From Leptospira fluminis (GTDB taxonomy: Bacteria > Spirochaetota > Leptospiria > Leptospirales > Leptospiraceae), in assembly GCF_004771275.1 (NCBI RefSeq), contig NZ_RQEV01000007.1, positions 261,091 through 325,090 on the forward strand: DNA of 64,000 bases. The letters are read 5' to 3'. Shown here one piece after another: positions 1 through 7,293 of the stretch. A model generated the notes under the pieces. The model was given only the letters and a program-made list of their open reading frames with translations. It was not told where the DNA came from and ran no database searches. The first letter of the stretch is position 1; each line of letters begins with the position of its first letter. A program made the translations under genes and the position numbers.

Positions 1-556
1 CCAAATCTCCGGTATAGGTCTGCTGGAACGGGACATTACTTCCGATTTCGGAACAACGGACTCCGGTACAGGAACGTACGAACCGGATCGACTTGCCGGT
101 AATTCTCACTTGAGAGAGAAATTCGTTGGCCCCTTTTCCCCAATTCGTGAATCGAAGGGTTCCTCCCATGCCTCCCGTTTTTCTGGGGAAGAGGATAAGA
201 ACCCCCTTGTGCATTCCCACCTGCAATTTGTAGGTTCCGATAAATGCTTTTTCGGAGTCGCTTAACGGAACCTGACCCGGGTCCACGGTCTTCGCATCCT
301 CTAAAAATTCGATTTTTTCGACGGTTTCCAGAGGGATCGTGAAATCGGGATCTTTTAGGACTAATTTGTTTTGGTCCAACAAGACCAAGGTTCCTTCCGT
401 AAAAGAGCCGCTATACGTGACTTTGGCCTGACGACCGATGGAAGAGCAACCTTTGCTCCAAGTTCCGAGTAGGAAAAAGATCGGGGCCGCCAAAAGGAAC
501 CCCAAGGCGATCGCCTTGGGGCCGGAGATTTCAAACTTATTCTTCGTTTCGTTCAT
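1..556 (-). CDS. Membrane-anchored hypothetical protein, 3' end outside window
   Basis: About 185 codons are visible from an ATG at 554-556; the reading frame runs open to base 1, so the C-terminus is missing. The protein starts MNETKNKF and has one hydrophobic segment at about residues 15-34, followed by a Gly-Cys pair that could be a lipobox-like anchor. The exported part is rich in short beta-type stretches and resembles no family I recognise. It lies 19 bp downstream of the stop of the MORN-type lipoprotein gene on the same strand, so the two are probably co-transcribed. That the gene is real follows from the long open frame and the start just after its neighbour; its function is unknown. 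Confidence 0.7.
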   Translation of the reverse strand, partial: MNETKNKFEISGPKAIALGFLLAAPIFFLLGTWSKGCSSIGRQAKVTYSGSFTEGTLVLLDQNKLVLKDPDFTIPLETVEKIEFLEDAKTVDPGQVPLSDSEKAFIGTYKLQVGMHKGVLILFPRKTGGMGGTLRFTNWGKGANEFLSQVRITGKSIRFVRSCTGVRCSEIGSNVPFQQTYTGDL

Positions 557-575
557 TTTTCTCCCGGCGGCAAAA

Positions 576-1862
576 TCATTTGCAATTTTGCATTTCGCCC
601 ATCTTAGAATTTTCCTTCCCGTTGATATAATATTTTTTCCCTTGAGGAGTGGACCAGCATCCGTTCTTGGCGTTCGTTCCGACCATGATCGGACCTTCGC
701 CCAATTTCGCACCCGATTCGTCGTATTCTATGGCACGGTTCTCGTCTATGATATCGAAACTTTTCTTTCCATTTTTGTAATATGTAAACGGAAGGTCCGG
801 ACGGAACTTAGCGTTGAGTTCGTCGTTCTTATCGTCGATAAGCAGGATGGAGAAACTCATCTTTCCCTTTCCGACCAGTTGTCCTTCCTTATCGTAGGCT
901 TCGGCGGAGGACATCATGAATTCGTTCTGCATGGATCCTTTGTACGCGATGTTTCCGTTGCTCCAGTAGAATTTCCAATCCCCTTTTCTGGTATGATCCC
1001 TCTGGCCTTCGGCAAAAACCTTTCCATTTTTATAATATTCTTTCCAAGGTCCGGTCCTGAGCGCCTTGCGATCCGTTCCCGTACCTTTGGGAGCGTAAGC
1101 TCCGTCGGCTTGGATCTGGCCGTTGTCGTAATAGGACTTCCAATTGCCCGTCTTCAGGTCGTCGGCGTAATTTCCTTCGGAAGAGAGAGTGGTTCCGTCC
1201 TTTTGGTAATTGATTTCGTGACCGCTTTTTAAGCCGTTTTTGTATTCCGTAACGGATTTTTTGGCACCATCCTCGGCGTGATATTCCTTCCAGGTTCCGA
1301 CCTTCTTGTCGTCTGCGTAGGAACCTTCCTCCAAGAGGAATCCTTTTTCGGACTTGGACCAATACGGGCCGTTCTTCTTATCCGCTTTGTTCATGGTGCT
1401 TTCGGTCTGGGTTCCGTCTTTGGAAAGTTTTTTCTCTTCTCCTTCCTTTAAGCCCGCGACGTACGGAGTTTCCCTTAAAGTTTCTCCCGTTTCAAAAAGA
1501 GTTTTCCAGATTCCGTCCCTTTTATCGTCCTTATAATCGCCGACACGCACGAGAACGCTGAATTTCTTATGATCCGCGCCCTCTTTTTCCACGTATTCCT
1601 TCCAACTTCCGTTCCGTTTGAATTTTTTGATCTGATCAGGAGTTAGGGTACCGATCTGATCCGGAGTACAGGTTTTACCGGAACAATCCAAGACCACCGG
1701 ACCTTCCGCCTTCAGATTGAAGGTTTCCTTGAATTTTTCCACCCTGAGGTTCGGATCCATGATCTGGTACTCCTGATCCTTACCCTTGTTTTCCGCGATG
1801 TTAAGAGAAGAGCACCCTGCGAGAATCGCAACGGCGCAAATTGGAAATAAGATGCGTTTCAT
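576..1862 (-). CDS. Lipoprotein with MORN/YwqK-type repeats
   Basis: 428 residues. The N-terminus [19 protein letters not shown] is a lipoprotein signal peptide with lipobox LAGC, so Cys16 or Cys17 should be lipidated. The rest is a run of units with the pattern W-K-x-Y-Y-x-N-G-x at about residues 80-390 (for example [27 protein letters not shown]). This is the pattern of the YwqK family of MORN-variant repeats. Such proteins are usually surface lipoproteins in spirochaetes and no enzymatic role is known. Despite the family's frequent label as antitoxin, nothing here suggests a toxin partner. It is followed 19 bp later by another anchored protein on the same strand. Confidence 0.85.
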   Translation of the reverse strand: MKRILFPICAVAILAGCSSLNIAENKGKDQEYQIMDPNLRVEKFKETFNLKAEGPVVLDCSGKTCTPDQIGTLTPDQIKKFKRNGSWKEYVEKEGADHKKFSVLVRVGDYKDDKRDGIWKTLFETGETLRETPYVAGLKEGEEKKLSKDGTQTESTMNKADKKNGPYWSKSEKGFLLEEGSYADDKKVGTWKEYHAEDGAKKSVTEYKNGLKSGHEINYQKDGTTLSSEGNYADDLKTGNWKSYYDNGQIQADGAYAPKGTGTDRKALRTGPWKEYYKNGKVFAEGQRDHTRKGDWKFYWSNGNIAYKGSMQNEFMMSSAEAYDKEGQLVGKGKMSFSILLIDDKNDELNAKFRPDLPFTYYKNGKKSFDIIDENRAIEYDESGAKLGEGPIMVGTNAKNGCWSTPQGKKYYINGKENSKMGEMQNCK

Positions 1863-1942
1863 GAAATTGCCTTATGAAAAATCTAAGACCCAAACCTAAG
1901 GCTTTGCGGGAAAGTCGTCAACTCTATTAGGTTCAGGGGCGA

Positions 1943-1969
1943 GGCCCCACCCTGCTCTGGGTGGGGGCC
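1943..1969. repeat. GC-rich hairpin in intergenic region
   Basis: GGCCCCACCC (1943-1952) pairs with GGGTGGGGGCC (1959-1969) around the loop TGCTCT, with one bulged base. The surrounding 60 bases are much richer in G and C than either neighbour gene. It lies between the DUF1574 gene and the MORN lipoprotein gene, both on minus. No U-run follows on either strand, so it is not a classical intrinsic terminator. Confidence 0.5.
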
Positions 1970-2062
1970 GGTGCGGTGGTACCCCCCGTATCCCCCCGAG
2001 CACTCGATTCGGCTCGAATATCAGAAAAATCGGATTTTAACAACTTTTTTTCGGATAGGAAT

Positions 2063-2084
2063 TCTGCAGGAGCTCCTGCAGAAA
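2063..2084. repeat. Perfect 22-bp palindrome downstream of DUF1574 gene
   Basis: The half-site TTCTGCAGGAG is followed by its exact complement, giving a perfect 22-bp palindrome with no spacer. It sits 16-37 bases past the stop codon of the minus-strand DUF1574 gene. That is where a terminator would be, but on the minus strand the stem is not followed by a T-run. It could be a factor-dependent terminator, an mRNA 3' stabiliser or a small dispersed palindromic element. Confidence 0.5.
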
Positions 2085-2099
2085 ACTTGTAAAAAAAAA

Positions 2100-3194
2100 T
2101 TATTGAACGGAATGCGGAAAATGCAGTCGCAAAAAACGCAGGAAAGGTCGGTAGCAATCCACCGCCATATGTCCACTATCCGCAAAGGAATTGCATTCGT
2201 AATCTTTTGACTCTGCAAGTTCCAAAAGAGGAATTCCGTAAGACCGGTTGATCGGAAGAATTCTCTCCTTCCAAGGAGCGGGGATCTTCATCGAAGCGAG
2301 AAGATTTTCCAAAGGCAAGGAAACTTCCGGACGCACTACGATCGTAGGAATATGCCGCTCCTTGACCAACTTTAGGATCTTTTCGTAAAACTCGAATTGC
2401 ATTTCCGAAGGAGCGTATTTCGGATAAATCCAGCCGATCGTTCGGATCGAACTGTCCTCTAACCTGCCGAAGTCCCTCTCGAAGAATGCGCCCGCCGGAG
2501 AAATCGCATTCCCCTGGTCCTTATACAAGGTGTCGATCGTCATCTGCTTTACGAGCTCGGCCATTTCGAACTTCTTATTCGTCAAACGATTAACCACATT
2601 AGAAAGATACGGTTTGTTTTTACTGACGCCGAAAATCGTATTTCCTAGGTAATAGTTCACATTCTCACGGCCTAAGGTCCATGCATAGGAAAGAACGAAT
2701 CGCAGATCGAAACTGTTCGCGAGATTGGATTTCTTAAACGTGGTGCTGTTCGCGTTGAATTGGAAAGGGTCGGCTTCCATCACCAAAAAATCCGGTTTGA
2801 CCCCGCCTTCCATCATTCTTTCCAAAAAGAAAAGATAATATGCCGGAGTCGTTACGGCTGATGAAAAATTATAAACATCCCAGTCTGGATAAAAATCCAA
2901 GATCTCCTGGTTCTTAAAATAAAGTAAACGGGAGGACCCCAAAAGGATGACGAGTTTTTTGGGGGATTTATGGGTCGCTTGGGAACCGTACTTTTGAATG
3001 AGCTCCTTCAGGAGATCCTTCTTTACATCGTAGTAAATGTACGTGAATTCCGTCTTAAGATAGTCCCGAACCTTTTCCAAAAAGAAAAGTTTATCCACGA
3101 GAAAGACGAATAAAAAAAGAAGAATCGGATAGAATAGATACGGCCTTGTCAGGAAATTCTGGATTTCCTCCGATTTTTGATTGCTTTGGGACAC
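2100..3194 (-). CDS. DUF1574 family SGNH-like membrane protein
   Basis: 364 residues with one N-terminal membrane segment (about 19-38), then an extracytoplasmic domain. LLGSSRL at about 85-90 looks like SGNH block I with the nucleophilic Ser. D-S-G-H at 339-342 matches the DxxH of block V, which supplies the catalytic Asp and His. This order is that of the leptospiral DUF1574 family, distantly similar to DltD and AlgX/AlgJ, which transfer or remove acyl groups on extracellular glycans. The substrate here is unknown. A second, larger relative lies at 46797-48359 beside an MBOAT acyltransferase; this copy has no such partner nearby. Confidence 0.8.
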   Translation of the reverse strand: MSQSNQKSEEIQNFLTRPYLFYPILLFLFVFLVDKLFFLEKVRDYLKTEFTYIYYDVKKDLLKELIQKYGSQATHKSPKKLVILLGSSRLLYFKNQEILDFYPDWDVYNFSSAVTTPAYYLFFLERMMEGGVKPDFLVMEADPFQFNANSTTFKKSNLANSFDLRFVLSYAWTLGRENVNYYLGNTIFGVSKNKPYLSNVVNRLTNKKFEMAELVKQMTIDTLYKDQGNAISPAGAFFERDFGRLEDSSIRTIGWIYPKYAPSEMQFEFYEKILKLVKERHIPTIVVRPEVSLPLENLLASMKIPAPWKERILPINRSYGIPLLELAESKDYECNSFADSGHMAVDCYRPFLRFLRLHFPHSVQ

Positions 3195-3248
3195 GAACGC
3201 AAGACTCCCCTGAAGGACAGGAGTGTCAATCCTAAACGAAAGTTAGGA

Positions 3249-3626
3249 TCAGGCCGTCGCGAGAGACTCGGAAGACTTGCGTCTCTTTTGAAGTTCCGCG
3301 AACCATTCCAAAACGTTTTTGTTGTACGAAACCAAACGCTTTACGTACGCTCTTCTTTCCGGATCCAGAATTTCCCTGGCTTCACGGATGATTTCCTCCA
3401 CGATTTTCGTGTGGAAGGAAAAATGACTCGCGAATAAATTAAAGTGTTCCCTGCCGTGAGCAAACCAGTCTCTGGATTGGATATCTTTGAAAAAATCTTC
3501 CATGCGATCGATGTCGGCATCGAAGTCGGAGTCGTAAGGGGAATTCAGGATGGAAATCGTGTCCGTTATGTCAGTGAGACTTTGAAAGTAGGAGTCTAAA
3601 TCTTGAAATTCCACCGGCACTACCAC
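3249..3626 (-). CDS. Hypothetical protein, 125 aa
   Basis: A soluble, acidic, mostly helical protein starting MVVPVEFQDLDSY. It has no signal peptide, membrane segment or motif I recognise. It carries many aromatic and charged residues (for example RDWFAHGREHFNLF) and a basic Ser-rich tail. It lies 54 bp upstream of the DUF1574 gene on the same strand and may share its transcript. An unbroken frame and codon use like its neighbours support it as a real gene. Function unknown. Confidence 0.6.
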   Translation of the reverse strand: MVVPVEFQDLDSYFQSLTDITDTISILNSPYDSDFDADIDRMEDFFKDIQSRDWFAHGREHFNLFASHFSFHTKIVEEIIREAREILDPERRAYVKRLVSYNKNVLEWFAELQKRRKSSESLATA

Positions 3627-3775
3627 CTCAGAAAAGAAAATCCTTCGCGGACTTTCCTAAGAACGGGCTATACCCAATGATCCACGGAGAACCGCGAAAC
3701 CTGTTCAAAAACAGATGCTAATGTCATCTTTTTTTAGAGGCTCAAGGCATCAACCGAATTTTCAGCCCGATTGAA

Positions 3776-3938
3776 AGAAAGATTTCGGCCGCGACCTGCG
3801 GTCCGGGCTGCTTCGGGTTCGGGCAGCCGCCCTCATCCGACACGATTCTTCTTTTCTCTCTCGGCTTCTTTGGTTGCTTCTCGTGTCGGACAAGCCCTGC
3901 GCATCCCTCGCGGGATTCTAAGCCGGGAAAATCTTTCT
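3776..3938. ncRNA. Possible multi-stem structured RNA element
   Basis: Nested complementary arms lie inside an otherwise gene-free stretch. AGAAAGATTT (3776-3785) pairs with AAATCTTTCT (3929-3938) as a closing stem. Inside it GGCTGC (3806-3811) pairs with GCAGCC (3823-3828), TCCGACACG (3836-3844) with CGTGTCGGA (3882-3890), and ATCCC (3903-3907) with GGGAT (3912-3916). Together these form a four-stem multibranch fold. The strand cannot be told because the stems read the same both ways. It does not match RNase P, SRP, tmRNA or 6S cores that I know. No promoter or terminator is clear. Confidence 0.35.
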
Positions 3939-4172
3939 CTCCAATACACATCCCTCGGATTTTATTCGGACTTCCAATTTTGATTCGGTTCTTCCATATC
4001 CGTTCCCATACCGGAGGATCGTATGAATATCCTTATATCATTTTCCTTCGATCAATAGGCCTAGCCCAAATCGTATCAAAAATCCAAAGCGAATTCCTGG
4101 TCTTGATTTCTTTCACAAGTTTCAATCTAGAATCATAGATGCGAAATAACGATTCTGTCCGACGTTCCTGCA

Positions 4173-4416
4173 TTACCGGAATAATCCCGATACTGAAAAA
4201 CTAAAAGAAGAGGTGACAGCGAACGTAATCATTTTTCTGAATTCACCTAACGAGTGTTTGGCCGCGACCCTCACTTTTTTCTCTTTTATGATGCCTTTGT
4301 CTTCGTAGCCTCGGGTCAGGCTCTCACCTTCGGTCAAGTTATTGCACTTAAGTTTAGTCACCTGATCTCCTTTACCCCCCAATAACTTGACCACGGTTCG
4401 ATCCTTCGCGGTTTTG
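4173..4416 (-). pseudogene. 3' part of a small gene split by a toxin-antitoxin insertion
   Basis: On the minus strand the frame reading KTAKDRTVVKLLGGKGDQ and on to SVSGLFR ends at 4173. The same codons KTAKDRTVV occur, in the same phase, at 5189-5217 at the end of a 5' fragment that starts MRIIGLTRSV. Joining the two at the shared 30 bp gives a continuous frame of about 106 codons. This segment therefore looks like the displaced 3' part of a gene cut by the toxin-antitoxin cassette. An upstream ATG at 4457 would make it a 94-codon frame, but those first 14 codons belong to the inserted DNA. Family not recognised. Confidence 0.55.
4387..4416. repeat. 30-bp direct repeat, left copy
   Basis: Identical over 30 bases to 5189-5218, in the same orientation, with differing flanking bases on both sides. 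The two copies bracket the toxin-antitoxin operon and lie within two parts of one reconstructable reading frame, which is the signature of a duplicated target. Confidence 0.85.
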
Positions 4417-4592
4417 TTATCAATAATTCCTTTTATGAGCCTCAAAAGAATTCCCACTCTAATACAAATTTTTATTACTAAAATGCTTGTAGATTCAGTC
4501 TATAAAGAATAATTTTGTATATAAACCTGGAAATAATCGGGCACCAAGTATTCGAAGCAGCGACAAAAGTTGAAGTAAGGATAATTCAAACC

Positions 4593-4802
4593 ATGAAAAT
4601 TCTAGTCGATGTAAAAGATGAAAAAGCTCTTTTCCTAATGGAAGTTTTGAAAGGATTCTCTTTCGTAAAAAAAACGGAAACTCTCTCCAAACCAAGAACC
4701 AAAGCCCTCAAAGATTTTAAAGAAGCCGTTGAACAAGTCAACCTAGATAAAAAAGGAAAGATCAAGCTCAAATCAATTCATTCCCTGCTTGATGAAATTT
4801 GA
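4593..4802 (+). CDS. Antitoxin of a RelE/ParE-type module
   Basis: 69 residues from the ATG at 4593, preceded by AAGGA about 10 bases upstream. An earlier in-frame start at 4515 has no such site. The protein is short and charged, with no clear DNA-binding motif, and ends KSIHSLLDEI. It has the usual size and position of antitoxins upstream of RelE toxins: its last codons overlap the start of the toxin by 11 bp, so they are translationally coupled. Such antitoxins bind and neutralise the toxin and usually repress their own operon. The operon is bracketed by 30-bp direct repeats, marking it as inserted DNA. Confidence 0.75.
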   Translation: MKILVDVKDEKALFLMEVLKGFSFVKKTETLSKPRTKALKDFKEAVEQVNLDKKGKIKLKSIHSLLDEI

Positions 4803-5121
4803 AATCGTATACACTGGTCTTTTTGAGCGGGAACTTAAAAATCTATCTAAGAAATATCGCTCCATTAAATACGATCTCAAGAAACTTATCGCCTCTATAG
4901 AGAAAAATCCAACCCAAGGCATTTCACTTGGCAAAGACTGTTACAAGATCCGACTCGCCCTTTCCTCAAAAGGAAAGGGTAAATCTGGCGGAGCAAGAAT
5001 TATTACTTACGCCCATCTCGCTCGAAATAAAGTCTATTTGCTCTCAATCTATAATAAATCCGAAAAAGAAAACATCTCCGATAAAGAACGAGAGGATTTA
5101 TTAAAGCTCATCCAATCTTAA
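4792..5121 (+). CDS. RelE/ParE-family toxin
   Basis: 109 residues from ATG at 4792; a TTG one codon earlier is also possible. The pattern KFEIVYTGLFERELKNLSKKY, then YKIRLALSSKGKGKSGGAR, then VYLLSIYNKSEKENI is that of the RelE/ParE toxin superfamily. Basic and aromatic residues on the beta-sheet form the active surface. Members of the RelE branch cut mRNA on the ribosome; those of the ParE branch inhibit gyrase. I cannot tell which applies here, though the SKGKGKSGGAR loop favours the RelE-like group. It overlaps the antitoxin by 11 bp. The module is more AT-rich than the surrounding chromosome, in keeping with transfer. Confidence 0.85.
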   Translation: MKFEIVYTGLFERELKNLSKKYRSIKYDLKKLIASIEKNPTQGISLGKDCYKIRLALSSKGKGKSGGARIITYAHLARNKVYLLSIYNKSEKENISDKEREDLLKLIQS

Positions 5122-5188
5122 CCGCTCATCGAGACGGAAAGATCGACCATCTGTTTAAAACTAATATTTACTAAAACGATGAATAATG

Positions 5189-5218
5189 TTGACCACGGTT
5201 CGATCCTTCGCGGTTTTG
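5189..5218. repeat. 30-bp direct repeat, right copy
   Basis: Exact copy of 4387-4416 in the same orientation, 802 bp away start to start. It closes the right side of the toxin-antitoxin insertion. Confidence 0.85.
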
Positions 5219-5295
5219 AATGTGAACATCTTTACATCGAGTTCTAACCCCGGCGTTATCTGAAGTACCGATCTTGTTAATCCGATGATTCTCAT
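5189..5295 (-). pseudogene. 5' part of the small gene split by the toxin-antitoxin insertion
   Basis: From the ATG at 5293-5295 the minus strand reads MRIIGLTRSVLQITPG, then ELDVKMFTF, then KTAKDRTVV, where the 30-bp repeat ends and the frame runs into unrelated codons and a stop. Codon 27 is the first of the repeat and is in phase with the other copy, so the 5' and 3' parts belong to one gene of about 106 codons. A GCGGG stretch just before the ATG may serve as a ribosome site. Family unknown. Confidence 0.5.
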
Positions 5296-5340
5296 CCCGC
5301 TTTCACCGCAAACTGACTTACAGCTTACCCCCTAATACGA

Positions 5341-5366
5341 AGAAACCCGGCAAAAGCCGGGGTTCT
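5341..5366 (-). terminator. Hairpin downstream of IS3 remnant
   Basis: On the minus strand AGAACCCCGGC, loop TTTT, GCCGGGTTTCT forms a GC-rich stem followed by TTTCTT. It lies downstream of the transposase remnant and upstream of the split minus-strand gene. Confidence 0.55.
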
Positions 5367-5368
5367 GT

Positions 5369-5458
5369 TGCATTCTTTCTCCTCTTCAGATATTCATAGA
5401 ATCTGGCCATGCTTTTTACGGAAAACAAACCTCGGTACGTCTCCATAAACTCTAATCG
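5369..5458 (-). pseudogene. Remnant of IS3-family orfB
   Basis: In the -1 frame relative to the end of orfA the minus strand reads RLEFMETYRGLFSVKSMARF followed by YEYLKRRK, which resembles the first residues of an IS3-family orfB transposase. The LGVS-type stretch normally found between these blocks is missing. After about 30 codons the similarity stops, so the DDE catalytic domain is entirely absent. The overlap with orfA by a -1 shift is the normal IS3 arrangement, so this is a truncated element, not an unrelated gene. Confidence 0.55.
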
Positions 5459-5754
5459 AGATTTTGTTCCTTCGAAAGCATGGCTGAATACTTTTTTAAA
5501 ATCGCATTCTCCTCTTTGAGCCGGTGAATCTCTTTTCTAAGTTTCCGCAGCTCTTCGCTTTCTTTGATCTGCTTATCTGTCGGAGGGTTTTGTTCTTCTT
5601 CTGATTTCTTCACGTAAGCCGCCTTCCATTGTCGCAATACAAAATAGCTGATTCCCAAGGACTTCGCTACTTCTTTTATCGTGAAGGATCCCGTTAAGGC
5701 CCTTTTTACTGCCTGTTCTTTAAACTCCGAAGAGTATTTGCCTTGTCTGCTCAT
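5452..5754 (-). CDS. IS3-family transposase OrfA
   Basis: 100 residues. MSRQGKYSSEFKEQAVKRAL, then FTIKEVAKSLGISYFVLRQW, is the HTH_Tnp_1 helix-turn-helix of IS3 OrfA. The C-terminal half is a leucine-zipper-like coiled coil (LRKLRKEIHRLKEENAILKK), which mediates multimerisation. OrfA alone binds the element ends but cannot cut DNA; the catalytic OrfB is reduced to a stub here. The normal product, an OrfAB fusion made by -1 frameshifting, can therefore no longer form. Length is usual for the family (about 90-110). Confidence 0.85.
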   Translation of the reverse strand: MSRQGKYSSEFKEQAVKRALTGSFTIKEVAKSLGISYFVLRQWKAAYVKKSEEEQNPPTDKQIKESEELRKLRKEIHRLKEENAILKKYSAMLSKEQNLD

Positions 5755-5807
5755 CGTTTTACCTTTACCTCTTTTTCAGCAAAAAAGGTGTCCGGGTTTA
5801 CGTCACT

Positions 5808-5942
5808 AGGCTAGTAAGTGATTTTAACCCATCTGCTCCGACAGTCAATTCAGCATTTACGACGCTAAATGCCGGGACTTATGTGGTCCTCTTCTCACAA
5901 GGCGGCACCCAATCCACCAACAACACCGCCAAGATCCAATAA
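5808..5942 (+). pseudogene. 3' fragment of an exported-protein gene cut by the IS element
   Basis: A frame without start codon reads LVSDFNPSAPTVNSAFTTLN, then AGTYVVLFSQGGTQST, and ends at TAA 5940-5942. The composition (Thr, Ser, Asn, Val; short beta-strands) resembles the C-terminus of a secreted beta-rich protein. It begins right where the IS3 left end is expected, so it is most simply the remains of a gene truncated by the insertion. Parent family not recognised. Confidence 0.45.
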
Positions 5943-5973
5943 TCCGTTCCCACAGGGATCGGATCTCGCAACA

Positions 5974-5993
5974 CTCTGCCCGGACGGGCAGAG
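5974..5993. terminator. GC-rich hairpin after the gene fragment
   Basis: CTCTGCCC, loop GGAC, GGGCAGAG is a perfect 8-bp stem starting 31 bases past the stop of the gene fragment, where its terminator would be. Only a weak T content follows on the plus strand, so it may be an inefficient or factor-dependent terminator. Confidence 0.45.
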
Positions 5994-6082
5994 TCCCGCT
6001 TAAAAATCCCCAAAGCATTCCTCGTCCATCCCCTATCTTCCTAAAAAAATAAAATGCTAACGTGACCGCCTATTTGAAATAA

Positions 6083-6234
6083 TTAGTTCCAATTTCCGGA
6101 AACCGGGTCGTTTTCAATATAGGTGGGAATAACTATCGACTTATAGTGAAAATGGAAATCGGTTTGGTGGGGTATATATCCGCTTTGTAGGAACACACGA
6201 AGAGTAAAATAAGATAGATGCTGAAACGATTTAA
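6083..6234 (+). pseudogene. Decayed higB toxin gene
   Basis: Reading the plus strand gives ISGNRVVFNIGGNNYRLIVK at 6092-6151. After a one-base frameshift near 6165-6172 it gives VYIRFVGTHEE, a stop codon, then NKIDAETI and a final stop at 6232-6234. Intact HigB toxins end with the pattern NxKGNKYRL, YIRFIGTHAEYDKIDA. The stop replaces the Tyr codon of that last motif, so the gene carries both a frameshift and a nonsense change. The N-terminal half is not recognisable. It lies 39 bp upstream of the intact higA, the usual higBA order. Confidence 0.7.
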
Positions 6235-6273
6235 TTTCTAAGACTTACGTTTTGTTTTTTAAGGTTCGCTAAA

Positions 6274-6657
6274 ATGTCTCAAGTAATAAAAATCCAACCC
6301 GTAGTTTCTAAAAGTGACTATCATTCCGCCATGAAACGAATCGAAGTCCTAATGGATTCTGAAAATAAATCCAAAACCGAAGATTTGGAACTGGAAACTC
6401 TGTTTATTCTGGTAGAAAACTACGAGGAGGAACATTTTCCTTTTCCATCCGCGGATCCTATAGAGGCGATCAAATTTAGAATGGAACAGGAAGGTCTTTC
6501 TCAAACCGACTTAGCGAAAATCCTAGGGTCTAAAAACCGTGCTTCCGAATATCTAAACCGGAAGATCCCTCTTTCTATCCATGCCATGAGGAAGATAAAA
6601 GAAGCTCTTGGAATCTCCGGAGATATTTTACTCCAAAAATATTTGACTAAGAAATAG
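6274..6657 (+). CDS. higA: HigA-family antitoxin, orphaned
   Basis: 127 residues. Residues 1-60 are a helical N-terminal domain (EDLELETLFILVENYEEEHF) typical of the COG5499 HigA group. Residues 67-115 are an HTH_3 helix-turn-helix (MEQEGLSQTDLAKILGSKNR, then ASEYLNRK). Partners of this group are HigB toxins encoded just upstream, and here that gene is a pseudogene. The antitoxin frame is undamaged, so it may persist as a DNA-binding repressor or to counter a related toxin elsewhere. It could be mistaken for a phage repressor, but the long acidic N-terminus and the higB remains argue for HigA. Confidence 0.8.
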   Translation: MSQVIKIQPVVSKSDYHSAMKRIEVLMDSENKSKTEDLELETLFILVENYEEEHFPFPSADPIEAIKFRMEQEGLSQTDLAKILGSKNRASEYLNRKIPLSIHAMRKIKEALGISGDILLQKYLTKK

Positions 6658-6852
6658 AATCGCAACGCCGCAGGCTATAGAGACGTCAAAGCAATTTCCC
6701 TCGGAGAATTTGAATGTAATTCTCCACTGGTCATTGATCCTGATAGAACAATAATTCTTTAAGTTCCCTTTTAAATGTTCGAATCTATTAGAAAGATAGC
6801 ATTGTTCGGAGCCGCCTCGAGTTCGGGCGCTGCTGCCATTCCGGGCGCAAGC

Positions 6853-7275
6853 TCAATTCCTTCTCAGATATTCCAGAAGGTTCATGCTTTCTTCGTCCCA
6901 ACCTTCCGAAGCGGCCTCTATCCAATGATCGAACTTCTCACCGCTCGGATAACCGGAATTCGTTAAACGAAGAATTGTCGCCCCGTCTCCGTCTTTTTCG
7001 AATTCCAATTTCAGTTCTATGGACCCCGCGGGATGATCCTCCCATTCCAGGATCAACTCCTCGAACGGAATGATTTTCTTATAGATCCCGTTGGAAGTCA
7101 GCTCTCCTTCCGGACCTAGGTTCCAAGTCCAGGAAAACTTGGCTCCGATCTTCGGACGACCGGTAACCTTGTCCGCCAACCAATGGATCAACTCTTCGTT
7201 TACCGTAACCGCACTCCAGACTTTTTCCAAAGGGAAATCATACCGGAACTCCTTGACAATGCTTCTCGTATCCAT
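6853..7275 (-). CDS. SRPBCC/AHSA1-type ligand-binding protein
   Basis: 140 residues. It begins MDTRSIVKEFRYDFPLEKVW, the typical first strand and helix of the START/SRPBCC fold, then FSWTWNLGPEGE and LILEWEDHPAG, and closes with the long helix HWIEAASEGWDEESMNLLEYL. This is the pattern of AHSA1-domain (Aha1 C-terminal-like) proteins, small single-domain bacterial proteins thought to bind hydrophobic ligands. No specific ligand can be assigned. It is followed upstream by an SDR gene on the same strand with an 18-bp gap, so they may form an operon. Confidence 0.8.
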   Translation of the reverse strand: MDTRSIVKEFRYDFPLEKVWSAVTVNEELIHWLADKVTGRPKIGAKFSWTWNLGPEGELTSNGIYKKIIPFEELILEWEDHPAGSIELKLEFEKDGDGATILRLTNSGYPSGEKFDHWIEAASEGWDEESMNLLEYLRRN

Positions 7276-7293
7276 ACTCGAAAGGGCTTACCT

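Larger units (their letters stand above)
5369..5806 (-). mobile_element. Truncated IS3-family insertion sequence
   Basis: It contains an intact orfA (5452-5754) and about 30 codons of orfB. The orfA-proximal end probably lies near 5801-5806, where on the minus strand TGACGTAAACCCGGACACC precedes orfA and starts like an IS3 terminal repeat; just beyond it a foreign gene fragment begins. The other end is lost, so the element cannot move by itself. Boundaries are inferred, as no matching inverted repeat survives. Confidence 0.55.

Noticed and set aside
438..1232. A 264-codon plus-strand frame over the MORN lipoprotein gene
   Set aside because: It is antisense to a gene with clear signal peptide and repeats, and its translation is low-complexity Phe, Val and Ile without motif.
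3742..3951. A 69-codon minus-strand gene in the structured region
   Set aside because: The translation is rich in Pro, Gly and Arg and matches the hairpin arms; there is no ribosome site.
4173..4457. A free-standing 94-residue minus-strand gene
   Set aside because: Its first 14 codons are inserted DNA and the rest continues a frame found beyond the toxin-antitoxin cassette, so it is treated as a split gene.
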